Shown here in pieces: positions 1 through 5,358 of a stretch of 5,983 nucleotides of DNA (within the stretch, counting starts at the first letter, position 1; each line of letters begins with the position of its first letter). Origin of the DNA: CAZWUL01 sp964636625 (lineage in GTDB: Bacteria; Atribacterota; Phoenicimicrobiia; Phoenicimicrobiales; Stramentimicrobiaceae); the NCBI GenBank assembly GCA_964636625.1, contig CAZWUL010000062.1, positions 1 to 5,983 on the forward strand. Direction: 5' to 3'. The notes below the pieces were generated by a model, which saw nothing but the letters and a program-made list of their open reading frames with translations, did no database searches and had not been told where the DNA came from. The translations under genes and the position numbers were made by a program.

Positions 1-5
1 AGTCT

Positions 6-54
6 AAGATAAGAAGAAACAATAACTAACAGATGAAAACAGTGTTCTTATCTT
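6..54. repeat. Inverted repeat, 10-bp arms, at the left edge
   Basis: AAGATAAGAA at 6-15 is the exact reverse complement of TTCTTATCTT at 45-54, separated by 29 nt. The arms are AT-rich and the loop is long, so a stable hairpin is doubtful. It lies in the non-coding stretch downstream of upp. It could be half of a larger repeated element cut by the window edge, or a chance match in low-complexity sequence. Confidence 0.35.
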
Positions 55-61
55 GTTCTTT

Positions 62-95
62 TACTAACTACAAACTACTAACGACTAACTACTAA
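62..95. repeat. Cluster of ACTAAC-type short direct repeats
   Basis: The 9-mer ACTAACTAC occurs exactly at 63-71 and again at 84-92, 21 nt apart, with the related string AACTACTAAC at 73-82 between them. Another TAACTAAC lies at 23-30. The stretch is almost free of G on the plus strand and has no open frame. Function is unknown. It may be a degenerate tandem repeat, a spacer between gene clusters, or the edge of a larger array outside the window. Confidence 0.45.
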
Positions 96-97
96 GA

Positions 98-126
98 TAG
101 TATCGAGTCCAGAATACTCGATACTA
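98..126. terminator. 11-bp perfect hairpin just after upp, possible terminator
   Basis: TAGTATCGAGT (98-108) and ACTCGATACTA (116-126) are perfect reverse complements around a 7-nt loop, starting 3 nt beyond the upp stop codon. This is where a 3'-end hairpin for the upp transcript would sit. In the upp direction no clean U-run follows the stem. In the plus direction it is followed by AATTTTATTT, which is closer to an intrinsic terminator. It may stabilise the 3' end of the upp mRNA or terminate a convergent plus-strand transcript from outside the window. Confidence 0.45.
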
Positions 127-129
127 ATT

Positions 130-759
130 TTATTTCGTTCCAAACAGACGATCTCCGGCATCTCCCAATCCTGGTACTATATAGGCATGACTGTTTAACC
201 CTTCATCTATGGTGGCTGTATATATTGTCACCTCAGGAAAATTCTCATGCATTACCTTAATTCCCTCCGGTGCTGCTACAAGGCACATAAATTTTATATT
301 TGATTTAGTATACTTCTTAACGTATTCTATAGTAGCAACAGCAGTACCTCCAGTTGCCAGCATAGGGTCTACCACAATAATATCACGTTTATCTATATCT
401 TTTGGTAATTTAGCATAATAACTAACTGGCATTAAGGTTTCAGGGTCGCGATACATACCGATATGGCCGACCTTGGCAGAAGGAATAAGCTTTAATATTC
501 CATCAACCATTCCCAAACCTGCTCTCAGGATAGCTATAATTGCAACTTTTTTCCCTGATATTATCCTACCTTTTGTTTTAGCAATTGGCGTTTCAATATT
601 AATCTCTTTCAGCTCTATGTCGCGCGTTACTTCATAAGCCATCAAATTAGAGAGCTCATCAACTAAGTCCCGAAAATCCTTTACATCTGTTTTTTTATCT
701 CTTAACATAGTCAATTTGTGTTGAATTAAGGGATGGTCAAGAATAACAACGTCCTTCAA
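130..759 (-). CDS. upp: Uracil phosphoribosyltransferase (UPRTase)
   Basis: Cytosolic pyrimidine-salvage enzyme that makes UMP and pyrophosphate from uracil and PRPP. At 209 residues it has the usual family length. The N-terminus DHPLIQHKLTMLRD is typical. The PRPP loop is VVDPMLATGGTA at residues 129-140. The uracil-binding C-terminal segment HAYIVPGLGDAGDRLFGT (191-208) is nearly identical to well-known UPRTases. The start is TTG at 757-759: an AAGGAGG Shine-Dalgarno sits 7 nt upstream, the N-terminus aligns with the family, and no in-frame ATG occurs before residue 18. It is the last gene of the minus-strand run, 78 nt after rpiB. In B. subtilis glyA lies between these two genes; here it is absent. 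No clear promoter or attenuator is visible upstream. Identification is secure. Confidence 0.97.
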   Translation of the reverse strand: MKDVVILDHPLIQHKLTMLRDKKTDVKDFRDLVDELSNLMAYEVTRDIELKEINIETPIAKTKGRIISGKKVAIIAILRAGLGMVDGILKLIPSAKVGHIGMYRDPETLMPVSYYAKLPKDIDKRDIIVVDPMLATGGTAVATIEYVKKYTKSNIKFMCLVAAPEGIKVMHENFPEVTIYTATIDEGLNSHAYIVPGLGDAGDRLFGTK

Positions 760-766
760 AATAAAT

Positions 767-773
767 CCTCCTT
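767..773 (-). promoter_or_regulatory. Strong ribosome binding site fixing the TTG start of upp
   Basis: The minus strand reads AAGGAGG, a full anti-SD match, followed by a 7-nt spacer and the TTG codon at 757-759. This spacing supports the rare TTG start over any downstream ATG. Confidence 0.85.
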
Positions 774-837
774 CAATAAGCTTTATTATTTTAATTTATT
801 AATGCATGTTGATTAATTTTACTAATTAATTTGTTGT

Positions 838-1287
838 TTATTTGTCCTGAGAAAAGTTGTCTATTTTTTTAATTCTAACAAGATGACGGTCTTCATTACT
901 AAATTTTGTATTGAGCCAGATCTGGGCAATATCTTTAGCCAGACCTATTCCAATTACCCTTCCACCCATGGTTAAAATGTTTGATTTATTATGCTCACGT
1001 GTCATCCTGGCGGAAAAAGTGTCATGGCACAAGGATGCTCTAATCCCTTTGACTTTATTTGCCGCTATAGACATTCCAATCCCTGTACCGCAAATTAAAA
1101 TCCCACATTCAAAATTACCTTCAATTACAGCCTCACAAACTTTAAAGGCATAATCAGGATAATGAACTGGTTTTCTGTCATTACAGCCAAAATCCTGGTA
1201 GGAATAACCCGCTTCTTTTAAGAAATCAATGATACCAGTTTTTAAATCATATCCACCATGGTCACTGGCAATAGCAATATTATTCAT
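838..1287 (-). CDS. rpiB: Ribose-5-phosphate isomerase B (RpiB/LacA/LacB family)
   Basis: Interconverts ribulose-5-phosphate and ribose-5-phosphate in the non-oxidative pentose phosphate pathway, supplying ribose-5-phosphate for PRPP. The 149-residue length is normal for the family. Visible motifs are ASDHGG (residues 7-12, Asp9/His10), YPDYA (43-47), the active-site loop ICGTGIGMSIAANK (65-78) with Cys66 and Thr68, REHNKSN (97-103) with His99, GGRVIG (108-113), and Arg134/Arg138 in the C-terminal helix. Cys66 places it with the E. coli-type cysteine enzymes rather than actinobacterial Glu-type ones. Known relatives include galactose-6-phosphate isomerase subunits LacA/LacB, but there are no lac genes here and the neighbourhood matches ywlF/rpiB. 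The ATG lies 1 nt after the upstream stop; AAGGAA inside the end of that gene is its likely ribosome binding site, implying coupled translation. Confidence 0.95.
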   Translation of the reverse strand: MNNIAIASDHGGYDLKTGIIDFLKEAGYSYQDFGCNDRKPVHYPDYAFKVCEAVIEGNFECGILICGTGIGMSIAANKVKGIRASLCHDTFSARMTREHNKSNILTMGGRVIGIGLAKDIAQIWLNTKFSNEDRHLVRIKKIDNFSQDK

Positions 1288-1288
1288 G

Positions 1289-1768
1289 TTAAGATTCCTT
1301 TCTTAATTTTATTATTAATCTATTGGTTACTTGTTCTATCCTTTCGCATATGAGCTCATAAAAAAACATGCTTTTACCATAAGGGTCCTCTATTTCTTGA
1401 TTTGGAATACTTTTGAGATTATTGCAATATGATTGAAATAGATACATTTTGTGGGTTTCTTTAGGAAATTGCCTTTTAAGAAACTGTAATTGATAATGGG
1501 TCATTGTTAAAATATGAGAAGATTTGTATATAATATCCATGCTAACCGGCTTTGACCGATATGCCTTGATGTCTATTCCACGTTTGGCCATACAGACAAT
1601 AGTCTCCCGGGTTGGTGGAATACCTTCTATTGCAGAAACTCCCGCTGAATCAGAATCATATTTTAAATTTGTAGCATACTTTTGTTTCAATTTTTTAAAT
1701 AAAAAATTGGCCATAACACTTCGGCAGGTATTTCCGGTGCAAACAAATAGAATTTTATTTTTTTTCAA
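1289..1768 (-). CDS. ywlE: Low-molecular-weight phosphatase, YwlE-like probable protein-arginine phosphatase
   Basis: Cytosolic phosphatase of the low-molecular-weight protein tyrosine phosphatase fold, 159 residues against about 150 for YwlE. The P-loop C-X5-R is VCTGNTCRS at residues 9-17, with nucleophile Cys10 and Arg16; the general-acid Asp-Pro pair is EDPYG at 127-131 (Asp128). The residue after Gly-Asn is Thr14, matching the Thr that makes B. subtilis YwlE specific for phosphoarginine; tyrosine phosphatases usually carry Ile or Leu there (CLGNICRS). Cys15 next to it matches the second, redox-active Cys. The usual Pro after CRS is Val18 here. Context also fits ywlE: it lies directly before rpiB, downstream of prmC. 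The partner kinase McsB is not in this window. The start is TTG at 1766-1768, with AGGAGA 5 nt upstream and no in-frame ATG before residue 19. Arginine specificity is an inference. Confidence 0.88.
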   Translation of the reverse strand: MKKNKILFVCTGNTCRSVMANFLFKKLKQKYATNLKYDSDSAGVSAIEGIPPTRETIVCMAKRGIDIKAYRSKPVSMDIIYKSSHILTMTHYQLQFLKRQFPKETHKMYLFQSYCNNLKSIPNQEIEDPYGKSMFFYELICERIEQVTNRLIIKLRKES

Positions 1769-1773
1769 TTAAA

Positions 1774-1779
1774 TCTCCT
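1774..1779 (-). promoter_or_regulatory. Ribosome binding site supporting the TTG start of the ywlE-like gene
   Basis: AGGAGA on the minus strand is followed by 5 nt (TTTAA) and TTG at 1766-1768. The encoded N-terminus then leads directly into the P-loop strand, as expected for the family. Confidence 0.75.
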
Positions 1780-1822
1780 GAATTATGCAAAGTAAAAATT
1801 TTTTATCTATCACACTAATTTT

Positions 1823-2743
1823 TCAGGTCAGGGCTACAATAACCCGGTCATTTTGATAATAATCACGAAATACTAATATCTTATCCTGGAAATTTCCAGC
1901 ATTTTTAATCATTCTGGATACAGCCTCTTTCTGTTTGTGTCCTATTTCCAATGCCAAAAAACTATTTCTCTTTTTTAAATATTTTGAAGATTGTTTCATA
2001 ATTTTCTGGTAATAATCCAAGCCTTTTATTCCACCAAAAAGAGCCTTTTTTGGTTCATAATGATATACTTCTTCTGGTAAATTCGAAAATTCTGATTTGC
2101 TAATATAAGGCGGGTTTGATATTATTCCATCAAAACAAAGAGAGCTATTTAGACTTTGCGTTTCAAAAAAATCTCCATATAAAAAAGTAACCTTAGTCTC
2201 ACAGGAGAACCTTTTTGCGTTTTCTTGCGCTAATTTAATTGCTTTATTTGAAATATCAGAGGCATAAAAATGAATATCCTTACTGGTATTTTGAAAATAA
2301 TAACAGATAGATATAGGTATAACGCCTGAACCTGTTCCAATGTCCAGAAAATATAATTTAGTCCTATCCGGCATTGATTCGATTAATTTGATTATTTCTT
2401 CCACCAAAATTTCTGTTTCAGGGCGGGGTATAAATATACTTTTTCTCAACTTAAATTCCATTCCCATAAAATTTTGAAACCCGGTAATATATTGTAATGG
2501 AATGCCTTTCGCTCTTTCTTCTATCCAGTCATAATATCGCTTTTTATCTCCGGGAGAAACATTTAAAAAACGATTCAATAATAAGTCAAATCTTTCTTTT
2601 TTTAAAAGATAACTTAATAATATTAGGGATTCTTCGTCCGCCCTGCTTCTACCACTTTTCCTTAATATTACTTCACCTTCGGCTAAAATTTCTCCGATTT
2701 TTTTATTTTTTTTATCACTATTTTTAATAATCGAAATAGACAT
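1823..2743 (-). CDS. prmC: Peptide chain release factor N5-glutamine methyltransferase
   Basis: SAM-dependent methyltransferase (PrmC/HemK) that methylates the glutamine of the GGQ motif in class I release factors, improving peptide release. It has 306 residues, slightly longer than the usual 280-290, the extra length being a lysine-rich N-terminal leader of about 12 residues. After a helical N-terminal domain (about 15-90, with PLQYITG at 82-88) come IPRPETE (105-111), SAM motif I LDIGTGSG (133-140), the acidic SASD-like turn YASDIS (160-165) and the catalytic NPPY (210-213), then a typical C-terminus (RDYYQNDRVIVA, 293-304). The ATG directly abuts the prfA stop (TAAATG), so it is probably translated by coupling with its own substrate's gene; AAGGAAA at the end of prfA is a usable ribosome binding site. 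The second codon block contains A8-T-A7, a slippage-prone tract. The former annotation HemK as protoporphyrinogen oxidase is obsolete. Confidence 0.96.
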   Translation of the reverse strand: MSISIIKNSDKKNKKIGEILAEGEVILRKSGRSRADEESLILLSYLLKKERFDLLLNRFLNVSPGDKKRYYDWIEERAKGIPLQYITGFQNFMGMEFKLRKSIFIPRPETEILVEEIIKLIESMPDRTKLYFLDIGTGSGVIPISICYYFQNTSKDIHFYASDISNKAIKLAQENAKRFSCETKVTFLYGDFFETQSLNSSLCFDGIISNPPYISKSEFSNLPEEVYHYEPKKALFGGIKGLDYYQKIMKQSSKYLKKRNSFLALEIGHKQKEAVSRMIKNAGNFQDKILVFRDYYQNDRVIVALT

Positions 2744-3784
2744 TTATTTGTTTTCCTTAAAAGATGCAACTATATCATCCAGGTCACCATCAAGCATTTC
2801 TTCCAAATTATGGAAATTTTTATTAATTCTATGGTCGGTAACCCGATTTTGTGGAAAATTATAAGTCCTTATTCTTTCACTCCGGTCTCCAGTACCTACC
2901 TGTTTTTTTCTTTGATTGTCAATTTCTTGATTCTGTTCACTTTGTAATCTATCAAGTAACCGGGCTCTTAACACTTTTAGGGCTTTTTCCTTATTCTTGT
3001 GCTGTGATTTCTCGTCCTGACAGGTTACCACAATACCAGTAGGCAAATGGGTTATCCTTACCGCAGAATCAGTAGTATTTACACTTTGTCCTCCGGGTCC
3101 TGTGGAACGGAAACGGTCAATTTTTAAGTCGTTGGGATTAATCTCCATCTCAATATCTTCTGCTTCTGGTAGAATAGCAACAGTTATTGTAGAAGTATGA
3201 ATCCTGCCTCCTGATTCAGTTACTGGTATCCGCTGTACTCTATGCACTCCGCTTTCCTGTTTTAACGTTCCAAAAACATTCTGCCCTGAAATACCAAAAA
3301 TAATTTCTTTAAACCCGCCAATTTCTGTAGGGTTGGAGTTTATAATTTCTATTTTCCATTGATTTCTCTCAGCAAATCGAGAATACATACGAAACAAATC
3401 ACTTACAAAAAGAGCCGCTTCATTTCCACCGGCTCCTGCCCTTATTTCTACAATAATATCCTTCTTGTTTCGTGGGTCTTCCGGGTATAATAATTCATTC
3501 AATTCTTCAATAATTCTTTTTTTTTGTTTGGCAAGTGATGCTATTTCTTCGTCAATCATTTTTGTAAGCTCTAAATCGTTTTCTCCTTTTTTTAAGTGTT
3601 TGTTCTCTTGAATTTCTTTTTCTATATCCTTATATTGATGGTACAACTGAACAGTCCGGGCAATTTCGCTATGTCTTTTTGCTAATTTTTGAAACTGCTC
3701 CTGAACAGCAATAATTTTAGGATTCGAAAGGCGCTGATTTAAATCTTTATATTCTTTTTCTATCTCTTCGAGTTCTTTAAACAT
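2744..3784 (-). CDS. prfA: Peptide chain release factor 1 (RF1)
   Basis: Class I release factor that reads UAA and UAG in the ribosomal A site and triggers peptidyl-tRNA hydrolysis. From the ATG chosen here it has 346 residues. An N-terminal helical, partly coiled-coil domain (about 1-100) is followed by the typical EIRAGAGGNEAALF segment (113-126), the anticodon-like tripeptide PVT (187-189) and the catalytic GGQ (231-233) in TGPGGQSVNTTDSAVR. PxT identifies RF1; RF2 would show SPF. No internal frameshift site of the prfB kind is seen. An in-frame GTG lies three codons upstream (3791-3793), but the only SD-like AAAGG sits 2 nt from it, too close, and 11 nt from the ATG; the B. subtilis N-terminus (MLDRLKSIEERYEKL, as I recall it) also aligns with this ATG. 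It is followed without spacing by prmC, whose product modifies Gln233. No convincing promoter is seen in the 105 nt after thyX. Confidence 0.97.
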   Translation of the reverse strand: MFKELEEIEKEYKDLNQRLSNPKIIAVQEQFQKLAKRHSEIARTVQLYHQYKDIEKEIQENKHLKKGENDLELTKMIDEEIASLAKQKKRIIEELNELLYPEDPRNKKDIIVEIRAGAGGNEAALFVSDLFRMYSRFAERNQWKIEIINSNPTEIGGFKEIIFGISGQNVFGTLKQESGVHRVQRIPVTESGGRIHTSTITVAILPEAEDIEMEINPNDLKIDRFRSTGPGGQSVNTTDSAVRITHLPTGIVVTCQDEKSQHKNKEKALKVLRARLLDRLQSEQNQEIDNQRKKQVGTGDRSERIRTYNFPQNRVTDHRINKNFHNLEEMLDGDLDDIVASFKENK

Positions 3785-3889
3785 GTTATTCACTACCTTT
3801 TTTTAATCTGAAAGATACTTGCCCAACATTGTAAAATACGGGTTTCTTTTCATATTTTGGCCCTTGATGACTCATTATTCTATAATATT

Positions 3890-4567
3890 TTAATTGTTCT
3901 CTTTTTTCCAGGGGTGACCACAGGTCATTTCCCCTTCAGGACACGGTCCTATCAAACAAGGTGGGCCGGCATCTTTGAAAATAAGCGGTGCTTCCTTTTT
4001 TGCTAATCGCAACATTTGGATAGCCAGTTCTCTTATTTCCCACTGAGCCCTATTGCAGCACCTCAGCTTGAAAAAATGAATTAATTCCCTGGCATTAGCT
4101 GTAAAAATAATACTGGTGCCTACTGCCTGTGGTAAAATGTAACGTGCATCTTCAGCAGGGACACCTTTCTCCAGCATTTCCAGATATAAATTATAACTAT
4201 TATTAATAAGGTTTTTAAACTTTCTTAATATAATCCCATTATTCTGAATCTTTCTTGGTATAATATATTGCTGTTCTTTACCAACTTTAACATATCTCTG
4301 GCTTCTCTGCGAAAAGGAAGCAATACGATGACGAACTAACTGATGTGAGCAAGTACGGGAGATATTTTCGATGCTAAAAGTAAATGATACGTGTTCTAAA
4401 ACAGAATAATGCCCTAATTTCATAATTTTTTTAATTAGATTATCCTGTTTTTCCTTGTCTATTGCTTCTGCTATTTCCTGAATATTTCTGGAAGAATAAC
4501 AGAGTCGAGCTGCTTGTGCTACCATCTTTTCAATATTTTTGGAATAATTTATAAGTTGTACTCTCAT
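3890..4567 (-). CDS. thyX: Flavin-dependent thymidylate synthase ThyX
   Basis: Makes dTMP from dUMP using methylene-tetrahydrofolate, FAD and NADPH, the alternative to ThyA. It has 225 residues, normal for the family. The signature RHR-X7-S is present as RHRIASFSQRSQRY at residues 79-92 (Arg79, His80, Arg81, Ser89). Upstream GHYSVLEHVSFTF (52-64) and downstream LRCCNRAQWEIRELA (168-182) are also family hallmarks. The C-terminus is a Gly/Pro/Cys-rich tail, with Cys204, Cys209, Cys216 and His218, that extends past the catalytic core. ATG at 4565-4567 follows the tdk stop by 6 nt, and AAGGAA at the end of tdk can serve as ribosome binding site, so the two genes are almost certainly co-transcribed. 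In the B. subtilis arrangement tdk is followed by prfA, so thyX is an insertion relative to that order. Together the pair provides dTMP by salvage and de novo. Confidence 0.96.
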   Translation of the reverse strand: MRVQLINYSKNIEKMVAQAARLCYSSRNIQEIAEAIDKEKQDNLIKKIMKLGHYSVLEHVSFTFSIENISRTCSHQLVRHRIASFSQRSQRYVKVGKEQQYIIPRKIQNNGIILRKFKNLINNSYNLYLEMLEKGVPAEDARYILPQAVGTSIIFTANARELIHFFKLRCCNRAQWEIRELAIQMLRLAKKEAPLIFKDAGPPCLIGPCPEGEMTCGHPWKKENN

Positions 4568-4573
4568 TTATAC

Positions 4574-5182
4574 TCATTCCTTTTCTAAAGATTCGCTCTT
4601 TTTTGATTTATTCATAACCTGGTGATGCTGCCGGCATCTTGCCTCATAACTCTCTTTGGCGCCTATTAATATAGTGGGGTCATTATAATCAGCTGGCTTG
4701 CCATCTACCAGTCTCTGAGTACGAGTAGCAGGTTTACCACAGACCATACATATTGCGTGTAATTTATCCACGTATTCAGCAATCGCCAGTAATTTCGGCA
4801 TAGGTCCGAAAGGCTCTCCTCTAAAATCCTGATCAAGCCCGGCAACAATAACACGTTTTCCATTGTCAGCTAAAAACTGGGAAACATTAATAATATTTTC
4901 ATCAAAAAACTGTGCCTCATCAATTGCAATAACATCAATATTTTTTTCTACCATTTTTAAAATATCTTTAGAATGCTTGACACAGTTAGCCTCTATCTTG
5001 CTGCCATTATGAGAATAAATATATTGAACATGATATCGGTTGTCTATCATCGGTTTAAATATTTCTACTTTTTTTCTGGCAATCTGCACACGTCTTATTC
5101 TTCTTATCAATTCTTCACTTTTACCGCTAAACATACTTCCGCATATTATTTCAATACTTCCTCCGGCACAGGTTTCATGCAT
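4574..5182 (-). CDS. tdk: Thymidine kinase, type II (zinc-binding)
   Basis: Phosphorylates thymidine to dTMP with ATP in the salvage pathway. From the ATG chosen here it has 202 residues. Motifs: P-loop GSMFSGKS (15-22), FKPMIDNRY (43-51), DEAQFFD (88-94) with the catalytic Glu89, GLDQDFRGEPFGPM (115-128), the zinc pair C-x2-C (Cys145, Cys148), the substrate lasso TRTQRLVDGKPADYND (153-168), and YEARCRQHH (179-187) completing the zinc site with Cys183 and probably His186. An earlier in-frame ATG at 5195-5197 would add five residues, but it has no ribosome binding site. GGAGGG overlapping those codons lies 7 nt before the ATG at 5180-5182, so the internal start is preferred. The gene begins downstream of the terminator that follows rpmE and is closely followed by thyX. 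I could not identify a convincing promoter in the 80-odd bases between terminator and start. Confidence 0.96.
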   Translation of the reverse strand: MHETCAGGSIEIICGSMFSGKSEELIRRIRRVQIARKKVEIFKPMIDNRYHVQYIYSHNGSKIEANCVKHSKDILKMVEKNIDVIAIDEAQFFDENIINVSQFLADNGKRVIVAGLDQDFRGEPFGPMPKLLAIAEYVDKLHAICMVCGKPATRTQRLVDGKPADYNDPTILIGAKESYEARCRQHHQVMNKSKKSESLEKE

Positions 5183-5189
5183 CTCAATT

Positions 5190-5195
5190 CCCTCC
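5190..5195 (-). promoter_or_regulatory. Ribosome binding site deciding the tdk start
   Basis: The minus strand reads GGAGGG followed by AATTGAG and ATG (5180-5182), an ideal 7-nt spacing. This site lies inside the first codons of the longer alternative reading (ATG at 5195-5197), which itself is preceded only by AT-rich sequence with no SD match. It therefore favours the shorter 202-residue protein. Confidence 0.75.
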
Positions 5196-5264
5196 ATTAT
5201 TTTCTATATGGGAGCAAGTTTTTTTATTAAAAATCGCACAGGATATAAGCTGGAAGAAATTTCT

Positions 5265-5312
5265 AAGTAATAATAAAAAACAGAGCAATTGCTCTGTTTT
5301 TTATTATTACTT
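5265..5312. terminator. Perfect 48-nt palindrome, likely bidirectional intrinsic terminator
   Basis: Bases 5265-5288 are the exact reverse complement of 5289-5312, a 48-nt perfect palindrome. The core CAGAGC-AATT-GCTCTG (5281-5296) would form a 6-bp stem with a 4-nt loop, preceded by six A and followed by six T on both strands, the form of a bidirectional rho-independent terminator. Weaker outer arms AGAAATT (5255-5261) and AATTTCT (5318-5324) extend it past a small internal loop. It starts 46 nt beyond the rpmE stop in the direction of transcription and precedes tdk, so it should end the rho-rpmE transcript and separate it from the tdk unit. Confidence 0.85.
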
Positions 5313-5358
5313 TTTCTAATTTCTAAAAATTTTTCATTATCGACTAAACCATTACCTA

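Noticed and set aside
22..95. CRISPR array
   Set aside because: The repeats are under 12 nt, imperfect and without unique spacers of regular length.
209..418. Plus-strand open frame of 69 codons opposite upp
   Set aside because: It lies wholly antisense to a fully conserved upp, shows no recognisable domain, and has no ribosome binding site I could support.
760..837. Riboswitch or PyrR-type attenuator upstream of upp
   Set aside because: The gap is only 78 nt, AT-rich, and shows no stable GC-containing stem or terminator/antiterminator pair.
911..1153. Plus-strand open frame of 80 codons opposite rpiB
   Set aside because: Antisense shadow of conserved RpiB codons; the sequence resembles no family I know.
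1524..1772. Plus-strand open frame of 82 codons opposite the ywlE-like gene
   Set aside because: Entirely antisense to a gene with clear catalytic motifs.
2497..2727. Plus-strand hydrophobic open frame opposite the prmC N-terminus
   Set aside because: Its Phe/Leu-rich, membrane-like look is the complement of Lys/Glu/Asn-rich coding sequence, not evidence of a membrane peptide.
2851..3042. Plus-strand open frame of 63 codons opposite prfA
   Set aside because: Antisense to the conserved C-terminal half of RF1, with no supporting signals.
3864..3886. Plus-strand TTGATG and TATAAT between thyX and prfA as an antisense promoter
   Set aside because: The hexamers are only 11 bp apart, far short of the 16-18 bp needed, in AT-rich sequence where TATAAT is expected by chance.
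3785..3889. Own promoter for prfA on the minus strand
   Set aside because: TTTACA is present, but no acceptable -10 occurs at 16-18 bp; transcription may run on from thyX.
5183..5264. Promoter for tdk downstream of the terminator
   Set aside because: Several AT-rich -10-like strings occur but none has a matching -35 at proper spacing. A promoter is expected here, yet I cannot place it.
4973..5270. Two overlapping plus-strand open frames opposite the tdk N-terminus
   Set aside because: They overlap each other in different frames and run antisense to conserved thymidine kinase sequence; one only extends into the untranslated gap.
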